Shown here: positions 1 to 5,211 of the stretch, piece by piece
Numbering within the stretch: the first letter of the stretch is position 1
How the letters are laid out: the number at the start of each line of letters is the position of its first letter
Assembly: GCA_021205485.1 (NCBI GenBank)
Contig: JAJPXK010000042.1
Coordinates: 12,846-18,056 of the forward strand
Direction of reading: 5' to 3'
DNA from: Clostridia bacterium
Lineage (GTDB): Bacteria > Bacillota > Clostridia > Christensenellales > Borkfalkiaceae
DNA: 5,211 nucleotides
Made by a program: the position numbers and the translations under genes
Notes under the pieces: generated by a model
The model's input: the letters and a program-made list of their open reading frames with translations, nothing else
Databases searched by the model: none
What the model was told of the DNA's origin: nothing

Positions 1-2301
1 GTATTGGATATGTTCCCCTACCCCTCGGGCGCTGGGCTGCACGTAGGTCACCCCGAAGGCTACACCGCCACCGACATTATCGCGAGAATGAAAAGAATGC
101 AGGGCTACAACGTGCTGCATCCGATAGGGTTTGACTCTTTCGGGCTTCCCGCCGAGCAATACGCAATCAAGACAGGCAACCACCCCGGGGAATTTACTCA
201 AAAAAATATAGAGACATTTACCTCTCAGCTTAAGATGCTCGGGCTGTCGTACGACTACACACAGACGGTGTCTACATGCGACCCCTCTTACTATAAATGG
301 ACGCAGTGGATATTCAAACAGCTTTACGAGGCGGGGCTGGCTAGATACGCCGACGTGCCCGTAAACTGGTGCGAAGAGCTTGGCACCGTGCTCGCCAACG
401 ACGAAATTATCGACGGAAAGAGCGAACGCGGCGGCTATCCCGTAGTACGCAAAAATATGAAGCAATGGGTCATCGACATAAACAAGTACGCCGAGGTTCT
501 TTTAGACGGACTTGACGAACTTGACTGGCCCGAGGCATCCAAAACGGCGCAACGCAACTGGATAGGCAAATCTGTAGGCGCCAACGTAGATTTTAAGATA
601 GACGGAACGGATAAGTCCTTTACCGTGTTTACCACCCGTTGCGACACCCTTTTCGGGGCTACCTACTGCGTTTTGGCTCCCGAACATAAGCTTGTAGACG
701 AAATTGCTACCCCCGAACAAAAGGCCGCAGTTGACGAATACAAAAAAGTATGTGCGAGCAAGTCTGAACTCGAACGCACCGAGCTCAACAAAGAAAAGAC
801 GGGGGCTTTTACGGGCGCTTACGCCGTAAATCCCGTAAACGGAAGCAAGATTCCCGTCTATATAAGCGATTACGTTTTAACCTCTTACGGCACGGGCGCC
901 ATAATGGCTGTGCCCGCGCACGACACACGCGACTACGAATTTGCCAAAAAATTCAATATCCCTATAATCCAGGTGCTTGAAGGCGGAGATATTTCTGAAG
1001 AAGCGTACACAGGCGACGGCGTCCATATCAATTCGGGATTTTTAGACGGCCTCAACAAGCAGGACGCTATAGACAAGATGGCTGAGTGGCTTGCAGAGCA
1101 TAACTGCGGCAAAAAGACTGTCTCTTACAAATTAAGGGAATGGATTTTCGCCCGCCAGCGCTACTGGGGCGAACCCGTGCCAGTTGTCCACCTTGAAAAC
1201 GGCGAAGACGTAGTTCTTGCAGACAGCGAACTCCCCCTCACCCTTCCCGAAATGGACGACTATAAAGCTCACGGCGGCAAAGCCCCCCTGGAAAACGCTC
1301 AGGACTGGGTAAACGTTACTGTAAACGGCGTTAAAGGCAAGCGGGAAACCACCACAATGCCCGGCTCCGCAGGCTCAAGCTGGTACTTTTTGCGCTACTG
1401 CGACCCACATAACGACAAAGAGTTTGCAAACTACGAGCTTTTAAAACACTGGATGCCCGTAGACTTTTACTGCGGCGGCAAAGAACACCTTGTAGGGCAC
1501 CTCCTTTACTCCCGTTTCTGGAACAACTTTTTATACGAAAAGGGCTACGTTCCTTGCAAAGAACCCTTCAAAAAGCTCTTCCATCAGGGAATGATTTTAG
1601 GCGAGGACGGGCAGAAAATGTCCAAATCTTTAGGCAACGTAATAAATCCTAACGATGTGGTGCGCGACTACGGCGCGGACGTTTTAAGAATGTACGAAAT
1701 GTTTATGGGCCCCGTCGCCGATACCAAGCCCTGGAACACAAAAAATATCGAGGGCGTTAAAAAGTTTATAGACAGAATCCACAGGCTGTACTTTGAACTT
1801 GGCGCCATAGCCGACGAACCTAACAAAAACCTTGAAAAAATTTACAACCAGACGGTGAAAAAGGTCGGCGAAGATTACCTCAATATGAAGGTAAACACCG
1901 CTATTTCGCAGATGATGGTATTTATTAACGCCGTTTATAAGGAAATAGGCGACGGCAGAAAGTTCCCGAGGGAATACGCCGAAGGGTTTATAAAACTCAT
2001 AAACCCCGTAATCCCCTTTATTACCGAAGAAATCTGGAACGCGGTTTTAGGGCACGAAGGCACCATTTCTTACGAAAAATGGCCTGAATACGACGAAAGC
2101 AAGTGCGGCGACGACACCTTTGAATACGCCGTGCAGGTAAACAGCAAAATCAAGGCCAAAATAAATATTCCGGTAGATATGACCAACGCCGAGATTGAGG
2201 AAATGGTAAAATCTGATGAAAATATCAAGCCATTGATAGAGGGCAAAACAATAAAGAAATTTATTGTAGTGCCTAAACGGCTTATTAACATCATTTTATA
2301 A
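1..2301 (+). CDS. leuS: Leucyl-tRNA synthetase (LeuRS), N-terminus cut by window edge
   Basis: Class I aminoacyl-tRNA synthetase that charges tRNA-Leu with leucine in the cytoplasm and edits mischarged products. The frame is open from base 1 (residues V-L-D-M-F-P-Y-P-S-G), so the TTG at 4 is internal and not a start; about 38 residues are missing, giving a full length near 804, normal for the Bacillus type. Visible landmarks, numbered from base 1: HVGH, the HIGH-class ATP signature, residues 14-17 (40-51); CP1 editing domain about 190-375, with the threonine-rich TTRCDTLFG from 211 and GTGAIMAVPAHD ending in the conserved Asp308; RQRYWG from 385; WYFLRY from 461; GGKEH about 493; KMSKS at 539-543 (1615-1629); then the helical anticodon-binding domain about 580-700 and a small C-terminal domain ending PKRLINIIL. 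Only a few residues separate HQGMILG from KMSKS, so the leucine-specific insertion of E. coli LeuRS is absent. The catalytic motifs are intact. It stops with TAA just before a strong terminator. Confidence 0.98.
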   Translation, partial: VLDMFPYPSGAGLHVGHPEGYTATDIIARMKRMQGYNVLHPIGFDSFGLPAEQYAIKTGNHPGEFTQKNIETFTSQLKMLGLSYDYTQTVSTCDPSYYKWTQWIFKQLYEAGLARYADVPVNWCEELGTVLANDEIIDGKSERGGYPVVRKNMKQWVIDINKYAEVLLDGLDELDWPEASKTAQRNWIGKSVGANVDFKIDGTDKSFTVFTTRCDTLFGATYCVLAPEHKLVDEIATPEQKAAVDEYKKVCASKSELERTELNKEKTGAFTGAYAVNPVNGSKIPVYISDYVLTSYGTGAIMAVPAHDTRDYEFAKKFNIPIIQVLEGGDISEEAYTGDGVHINSGFLDGLNKQDAIDKMAEWLAEHNCGKKTVSYKLREWIFARQRYWGEPVPVVHLENGEDVVLADSELPLTLPEMDDYKAHGGKAPLENAQDWVNVTVNGVKGKRETTTMPGSAGSSWYFLRYCDPHNDKEFANYELLKHWMPVDFYCGGKEHLVGHLLYSRFWNNFLYEKGYVPCKEPFKKLFHQGMILGEDGQKMSKSLGNVINPNDVVRDYGADVLRMYEMFMGPVADTKPWNTKNIEGVKKFIDRIHRLYFELGAIADEPNKNLEKIYNQTVKKVGEDYLNMKVNTAISQMMVFINAVYKEIGDGRKFPREYAEGFIKLINPVIPFITEEIWNAVLGHEGTISYEKWPEYDESKCGDDTFEYAVQVNSKIKAKINIPVDMTNAEIEEMVKSDENIKPLIEGKTIKKFIVVPKRLINIIL

Positions 2302-2315
2302 TCTGCAAAATCAGC

Positions 2316-2356
2316 TTAATGCGGAGAATTTGTAAAATTCTCCGCATTAAATTTTT
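2316..2356 (+). terminator. Intrinsic terminator of leuS
   Basis: A perfect 16-bp inverted repeat (arms 2316-2331 and 2335-2350, loop GTA) is followed by a run of five T at 2352-2356. It starts 14 bases after the leuS stop codon. The GCGGAG core gives a stable stem. It should end the leuS transcript and isolate it from the acyltransferase gene downstream. Confidence 0.9.
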
Positions 2357-2383
2357 ATCTGAAATTAACTTATTTCTTACAAT

Positions 2384-2413
2384 TTTACAACAATATCGGT
2401 TTATATTTATACT
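2384..2413 (+). promoter_or_regulatory. Putative sigma-A promoter of the acyltransferase gene
   Basis: TTTACA at 2384-2389 (-35-like) and TATACT at 2408-2413 (-10-like) are separated by 18 bases. They lie between the leuS terminator and the next RBS, and transcription would begin about 2420. The region is AT-rich, so chance matches are possible (an overlapping TATAAA sits at 2413-2418). The position after a terminator and before a gene with its own RBS supports the call. No operator is evident. Confidence 0.55.
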
Positions 2414-2424
2414 ATAAAATGCTT

Positions 2425-2431
2425 AAAGAGG
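2425..2431 (+). promoter_or_regulatory. Ribosome binding site fixing the ATG at 2438
   Basis: AAAGAGG lies 6 bases upstream of ATG 2438. An in-frame TTG at 2435 immediately precedes that ATG, but the spacing and codon favour ATG 2438 as the start. Confidence 0.75.
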
Positions 2432-2437
2432 TTTTTG

Positions 2438-2971
2438 ATGGACGATATTGTTTCTGTTAAGCCTTATAACAACATAAAAGCCGAGTACCCCTCCACAGTG
2501 TTAGAGATAAAAATGTACGAAAGAATCCGCGGAGGCTGCCTTAATTCGGCGCTTAAATCGGCCCTTAAGCGGTACCCCTACTTTACCTATAAATTTATTG
2601 AAAGAGAGGGAAATTTTTTCTGGACCGAGGATTGCGACAATTTTACCGTTACGCAGACGGACAAATTAAGAAAACTCGGCACCGCCTCGGCGGGGTACCA
2701 TTTTGTAGACGTAACGTACAGCGGCTGCTGCATCCGCATAGCCTTTTACCACGGAGTATGCGACGCAAGGGGAATAATTCCATTCGCCCGCACCCTTATC
2801 TGGCGTTATTGCTGCCAGAGGTACAACAGACAATTTGCAAGCGGAGACATAAGATTGCCCGACAGCAAGCTTCTTGAAGGCGAAACAGACACCCGTATTC
2901 AGATTTTTATGACGCGGGCGAATTTTCTTACCCCTATATCGAAGGCGAATGTTTTACGATACCCGCTTTAA
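2438..2971 (+). CDS. N-terminal fragment of the acyltransferase, containing HxxxD
   Basis: This is the readable first frame, 177 residues from ATG 2438 to TAA 2969-2971. Residues 1-152 look genuine; the last roughly 25, after the C-run at 2892, are probably out-of-frame sequence. The pattern LNSALKSALKRYPYFTYKF (about 35-53), followed by FFWTEDCDN, resembles the first beta-alpha unit of condensation-type acyltransferases, where a helix leads into a 'rypyf' segment. The catalytic-type motif HGVCD (His105 to Asp109; 2750-2764) follows a hydrophobic strand, IRIAFY. Relatives usually have Gly after the Asp; here it is Ala-Arg-Gly. No signal peptide or membrane segment is seen. Alone, this fragment lacks the second lobe and should not be active. 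Confidence 0.7.
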   Translation: MDDIVSVKPYNNIKAEYPSTVLEIKMYERIRGGCLNSALKSALKRYPYFTYKFIEREGNFFWTEDCDNFTVTQTDKLRKLGTASAGYHFVDVTYSGCCIRIAFYHGVCDARGIIPFARTLIWRYCCQRYNRQFASGDIRLPDSKLLEGETDTRIQIFMTRANFLTPISKANVLRYPL

Positions 2972-3018
2972 AACAAAACAGAAAATTCCGTACAAACATA
3001 ACGCTCGGCGAAAAGGAT

Positions 3019-3684
3019 TTGCTGGCCCTTTGCAAAAAATATAACTCTACCCCCGCCGTTATGATCGCCCTTTTATCCTCGCGGGCAATAAAATCTGTTT
3101 ACAGCGATGCAATAAAACCTATAGTCTGCTGCGTTTCTGTTGACAGACGCAAGGCTTTAAACCGTAAGAACACTTTCCGCAACTGCATAGGCGGAGCGAT
3201 GCTCTCTTACAACGGCGACACCGAAAAACTGTCTTTAGAAAACCAGTCGGACGTACTGAAAAAACAGCTTGAACTGCAAAAGGACGAAAATTATATAAAA
3301 AGCCGCGTAAACAGCTATATAGAAAAATTTAAAAACAGCGACAATAAAACAGAATATGTTGTAAGAAGGGAATATTCATCGTTCTTTGCAAACAAAAACT
3401 TCAGCACTTTTTTACTTAGCTATCCCGGTAAAATTGACTTTGGCGAATGCAACAAATCGGTGGCTGCGGTAAGCCTTTACACAAGCGGAATCAAAGGATT
3501 GTCTATCAATATGATTGCCGCGGCGGATAAATTTTTTATAGATATTGTAAGCGATTTTGAAACGCAGGATATAGTTATGGCCCTCATACGCGAATTTGCC
3601 GTAAACGGACTAGCCTGCTCCGCGGGGGACCTTACGCCGTTTGACGAAGATTACGGCAAACTATCAAGGCTGCGCAGAAAATAA
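3019..3684 (+). CDS. C-terminal fragment of the acyltransferase
   Basis: This is the second frame. The TTG at 3019 is only a nominal start: coding similarity extends upstream to about 2893 (P-Y-S-D-F-Y-D... through T-L-G-E-K-D), and no RBS precedes 3019. It is therefore the C-terminal lobe of the protein that starts at 2438, residues about 153-415 in repaired numbering. KKYNSTPAVMIALLSSRAI (about 201-219) matches the helix after the first lobe in this group, where a 'gxTxxxxlxaa' pattern is common. YPGKIDFGE (about 329-337) occupies the place of the late 'DFG' or 'snlG' strand. The tail, FIDIVSDFETQDIVMALIREFA, is the usual closing strand and helix. It ends with TAA at 3682-3684. It lacks the HxxxD residues, so it cannot be a separate enzyme. 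Confidence 0.65.
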   Translation: MLALCKKYNSTPAVMIALLSSRAIKSVYSDAIKPIVCCVSVDRRKALNRKNTFRNCIGGAMLSYNGDTEKLSLENQSDVLKKQLELQKDENYIKSRVNSYIEKFKNSDNKTEYVVRREYSSFFANKNFSTFLLSYPGKIDFGECNKSVAAVSLYTSGIKGLSINMIAAADKFFIDIVSDFETQDIVMALIREFAVNGLACSAGDLTPFDEDYGKLSRLRRK

Positions 3685-3689
3685 ACTTC

Positions 3690-3714
3690 CGTAAACCGTA
3701 TTAAACGGTTTGCG
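3690..3714 (+). repeat. Small inverted repeat after the acyltransferase stop
   Basis: The arms 3690-3699 and 3705-3714 pair over 10 positions, one of them G-U, around an ATTAA loop. It begins 6 bases past the stop codon and has no following T-run. It may be an accessory 3' hairpin beside the main terminator. No function can be assigned. Confidence 0.5.
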
Positions 3715-3722
3715 TTATACAT

Positions 3723-3762
3723 AAAGGCCCGTTCAAAAAACGAACGGGCCTTTGCTGTTTTT
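3723..3762 (+). terminator. Strong intrinsic terminator, probably bidirectional
   Basis: A perfect 12-bp GC-rich stem (3723-3734 with 3742-3753, core GGCCCG) encloses a 7-base A-rich loop. On the plus strand the stem ends in TTT and is followed by GCTG and five T (3758-3762). On the minus strand the stem also ends in TTT followed by AT, a weaker tail. It lies between the convergent acyltransferase and acpP genes, 18 bases from the acpP stop, and probably serves both. Confidence 0.88.
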
Positions 3763-3771
3763 ATGTTTATA

Positions 3772-3993
3772 TTATAAACTTTCTAATACCTTTACGACGT
3801 CGCCTACTGTCTTGATTTCGGCAATCTTATCTTCGGGAATGGTCTTACCCGTCTTGTCTTCAAGCCCCATAAGAAGCTCTACTACGTCAAGCGAATCAGC
3901 GCCTAAATCTTTAGTAATATCACTGTCTTCGGTGATTGTATCAACGTCAACGCCGAGCTGGTCGGCAAGCATTGCTTTTACTTCTTCTAACAT
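3772..3993 (-). CDS. acpP: Acyl carrier protein
   Basis: This 73-residue acidic protein carries growing acyl chains as thioesters in cytoplasmic type II fatty acid synthesis. The carrier signature is GADSLDVVELLM, with Ser34 (codon 3892-3894) as the site for 4'-phosphopantetheine added by holo-ACP synthase. The order is typical: helix I (MLEEVKAMLADQLGV), a loop with D-S-D-I-T-K-D-L, the DSLD helix II with E-L-L-M-G-L-E, then helix III/IV ending V-V-K-V-L-E-S-L. Length matches housekeeping ACPs (about 73-80). The ATG start is supported by a strong RBS 9 bases upstream. It stands alone between a terminator and its own promoter, not inside a fab operon and without the rnc neighbour often seen in Bacillota. 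A carrier dedicated to a secondary pathway cannot be excluded, but the sequence is of the housekeeping kind. Confidence 0.96.
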   Translation of the reverse strand: MLEEVKAMLADQLGVDVDTITEDSDITKDLGADSLDVVELLMGLEDKTGKTIPEDKIAEIKTVGDVVKVLESL

Positions 3994-4002
3994 TTTTAAA
4001 TG

Positions 4003-4008
4003 TCCTCC
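4003..4008 (-). promoter_or_regulatory. Ribosome binding site of acpP
   Basis: On the minus strand GGAGGA (within GCGGAGGAC) lies 9 bases upstream of ATG 3993. This near-perfect anti-SD match fits a highly expressed carrier protein. Confidence 0.85.
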
Positions 4009-4028
4009 GCAACCTTAGTATTAAATAA

Positions 4029-4057
4029 ATTTTACAATAACATCGGCCTGTTGTCAA
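4029..4057 (-). promoter_or_regulatory. Near-consensus sigma-A promoter of acpP
   Basis: On the minus strand a perfect TTGACA (-35, 4052-4057) and TAAAAT (-10, 4029-4034) are separated by exactly 17 bases. Transcription should start near 4022, giving a leader of about 30 bases with the acpP RBS. The -35 box begins one base past the tex stop codon, so acpP can be transcribed independently of tex and strongly, although read-through from tex is also possible. Confidence 0.85.
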
Positions 4058-4058
4058 G

Positions 4059-4070
4059 TCAATTAATTGA
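4059..4070. repeat. 12-bp perfect palindrome at the tex stop, upstream of the acpP -35
   Basis: TCAATTAATTGA is self-complementary with no loop. It contains the tex stop codon (TGA on the minus strand) and lies one base upstream of the acpP -35 box. It could be a binding site for a dimeric repressor or activator, or simply AT-rich coding sequence. A T-run follows on the plus strand, but with no loop and no transcript in that direction it is not a terminator. Confidence 0.4.
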
Positions 4071-5211
4071 TTTTTTTAACTGTTTAAGCGATAAACCTAT
4101 TCTCTGCTTTTTAACATCAACGCTTATTATCACCGCTTTGACCTGCTGGCCTACCTTTAAAACATCCGAAGGATGCTTTATGTACCTATCTGTAATTTCT
4201 GACACATGCACAAGCCCGTCCTGATGAACGCCGATATCTATAAACGCGCCGAAGTCTATAACGTTCCTTACAACGCCGTCTACCACCATTCCGACGGACA
4301 GATCTTCAAGGCTCATTATGTCTTTGCGGAGCTTAGGCGCGGGGAGCGAATCCCTTATATCCCTGCCGGGTTTTGTAAGCTCTGTTATAATATCGTACAT
4401 AGTGGCTTTATCCAGTTCCGCATACTCTGCGGCTTTATCTTCGCCGAAAGTCTTAACTTTAGCCATCAGATCGCCTATGTTGCCGTTTTTAACGTCTTCG
4501 TCGGTATAACCGAAAAGCGATAAAAGTTTTTCTGCCTTTTTGTAAGATTCGGGATGCACGGCCGTATTGTCAAGAATATTTTTTCCGTCGGGGATCCTTA
4601 AAAAGCCAGCGCAATGTTCATATGCTTTGGCGCCGAGCTTGCTTACCTTTAAAAGCTGCGAACGGCTGGTAAATTTGCCGTTTTCTTCGCGGTAGGCGAC
4701 AATGTTTTTCGCAATGCCAGAATTGAGCCCCGCGACATACTTCAAAAGAGAGACGCTCGCAGTGTTAAGATCTACGCCTACGCTGTTTACGCAGTCTTCA
4801 AGCACGCCGCCAAGCACTGTATCAAGGCGTTTTTTATCCATATCGTGCTGGTACTGCCCTACGCCTATAGACTTAGGATCTATCTTGATAAGTTCCGAAA
4901 GAGGGTCCTGCAGACGGCGGGCGATGGATACGGCGGAACGTACGTTGACGTCAAGGTCGGGGAACTCCTCCACGGCGAGAGGGCTCGCCGAATACACGCT
5001 GGCCCCCGCCTCGTTTACCACCGCGTAACTTACGTCTCTGTCTACTTCCTTTAAAAGGTCGGCGACAAAAAGCTCTGTCTCTTTGCTCGCGGTGCCGTTG
5101 CCGATAGAAATGATATCTACATTATATTCTTTTATAAGCTTTTTTATTACGGCCTTGCTCTCTTCCGTCTTATTGTGAGGGGGAACGGGATAAATTACCG
5201 AAGTTGTAAGG
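4059..5211 (-). CDS. tex: Tex-family S1 RNA-binding protein, C-terminal 383 residues (5' end outside window)
   Basis: Tex (YhgF) is a conserved cytoplasmic nucleic-acid-binding protein linked to transcription; full-length members run about 715-780 residues, so about half is here. The frame is open to the right edge (first full codon 5208-5210); a GTG at 5021 is internal because family-like sequence continues upstream (VIYPVPPHNKTEES...). In window numbering, domains are: the end of the YqgF/RNase H-like domain with IGNGTASKETE (36-46) and VNEAGASVYSAS (65-76); RRLQDPLSELIKIDPKSIGV plus GQYQHD, a Tex hallmark (about 98-123); a helix-hairpin-helix region (about 146-205) with LNTAS, VAGLNSGIAKNIV and KLGAKAYEHCAGFLRI; a linker with HPESY and TKPGRDIRD; and an S1 domain (about 306-376, bases 4083-4295) with GVVRNVIDFGAFIDIGVHQDGLVHVS. 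It ends with TGA 4059-4061, seven residues after the S1 fold. No terminator separates it from acpP. Confidence 0.97.
   Translation of the reverse strand, partial: LTTSVIYPVPPHNKTEESKAVIKKLIKEYNVDIISIGNGTASKETELFVADLLKEVDRDVSYAVVNEAGASVYSASPLAVEEFPDLDVNVRSAVSIARRLQDPLSELIKIDPKSIGVGQYQHDMDKKRLDTVLGGVLEDCVNSVGVDLNTASVSLLKYVAGLNSGIAKNIVAYREENGKFTSRSQLLKVSKLGAKAYEHCAGFLRIPDGKNILDNTAVHPESYKKAEKLLSLFGYTDEDVKNGNIGDLMAKVKTFGEDKAAEYAELDKATMYDIITELTKPGRDIRDSLPAPKLRKDIMSLEDLSVGMVVDGVVRNVIDFGAFIDIGVHQDGLVHVSEITDRYIKHPSDVLKVGQQVKAVIISVDVKKQRIGLSLKQLKKSIN

Larger units (their letters stand above)
2438..3684 (+). pseudogene. Frameshifted HxxxD acyltransferase (condensation/alcohol-acetyltransferase-like), about 415 aa if repaired
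   Basis: Two adjacent same-strand frames together make one protein. The first frame ends at TAA 2969-2971. The second, one base back (-1), is open from 2878 after a TGA at 2875-2877, so the shift must lie in 2878-2968. The best join is the C-run at 2892-2894: one extra C there gives E-T-D-T-P-Y-S-D-F-Y-D-A-G-E-F and runs on without a stop to 3684. The result is about 415 residues, in the usual range for single-domain proteins of this group. Both halves keep good coding character and show no other lesion, so the break is recent or a base-calling/assembly error. I see no canonical -1 slippery heptamer in the overlap. The family call rests on the HxxxD motif and the overall two-lobe pattern. The substrate cannot be told; the superfamily transfers acyl groups from CoA or carrier-protein thioesters to alcohols or amines. 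The gene is monocistronic between two terminators. Confidence 0.75.

Noticed and set aside
435..720. Minus-strand open frames of 70-72 codons inside leuS
   Set aside because: They are antisense to a well-conserved stretch of LeuRS, have no RBS and resemble no family.
1590..1630. Missing leucine-specific domain in LeuRS as a possible deletion
   Set aside because: The short link before KMSKS is normal for Bacillus/Clostridium-type LeuRS and the total length is typical.
2070..2294. Minus-strand 74-codon frame over the leuS 3' end with hydrophobic content
   Set aside because: It is a shadow of the LeuRS C-terminal domain. The apparent hydrophobicity comes from antisense reading of Lys/Asn/Glu-rich codons.
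2632..2877. Plus-strand 81-codon frame inside the acyltransferase
   Set aside because: It is out of frame with the HxxxD-bearing sequence and its translation is Arg/His/Gln-rich noise. Its stop at 2875-2877 only serves to bound the frameshift.
2878..2971. Programmed -1 ribosomal frameshifting in the acyltransferase
   Set aside because: No X-XXY-YYZ heptamer in the right phase and no evident downstream stimulatory structure were found in the overlap. An indel is simpler.
3752..4018. Plus-strand Ser/Thr-rich frame opposite acpP
   Set aside because: It is the antisense of the acyl carrier protein gene, whose identity, RBS and promoter are clear.
4015..4031. Possible FapR-like operator (TTAGTA half-site) in the acpP leader
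   Set aside because: Only one half matches; the partner position reads TAAATT, not TACTAA, so the palindrome is not supported.
4000..5054. Several plus-strand frames opposite tex (4000-4224, 4206-4523, 4318-4509, 4702-5028, 4845-5054)
   Set aside because: All lie antisense to a continuous conserved Tex reading frame, with no RBS and no recognisable domains.

Overview
The window looks like chromosomal DNA from a low-to-mid-GC Bacillota, most likely an uncultured Clostridia-type gut bacterium. The reasons are: a LeuRS of the compact Bacillus/Clostridium type, with only a few residues between the catalytic core and KMSKS and no leucine-specific insertion; strong AGGAGG-like ribosome binding sites; sigma-A-like promoters; and short AT-rich spacers with intrinsic terminators. 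The taxonomic call is inference. No marker fixes the genus.

Layout: (1) 1-2301, plus strand: leuS, missing roughly the first 38 codons, which lie left of the window. It ends at a textbook intrinsic terminator (2316-2356). (2) 2384-3684, plus strand: a separate transcription unit with its own promoter and RBS. It encodes an HxxxD-type acyltransferase of the condensation-domain/alcohol-acetyltransferase-like group, and its reading frame is broken by a -1 shift near 2892. (3) 3723-3762: a strong hairpin shared by convergent genes. (4) 3772-3993, minus strand: acpP, the acyl carrier protein, with its own RBS and a near-consensus promoter (4029-4057). (5) 4059-5211, minus strand: the C-terminal half of tex (YqgF-like, HhH and S1 domains). 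Its 5' part lies right of the window.

Functionally, leuS (translation), tex (RNA binding/transcription accessory) and acpP (fatty acid synthesis) are ordinary housekeeping genes with no shared pathway. The accessory-looking item is the frameshifted acyltransferase. Its superfamily often works on carrier-protein or CoA thioesters, and it sits convergently beside acpP, so a link is possible but unproven. I see no mobile element, CRISPR array, tRNA, rRNA or phage gene. No stretch over 300 bases lacks a gene; the longest spacer is 2302-2437 and is accounted for by a terminator and a promoter. I found no convincing undescribed multi-gene system here.
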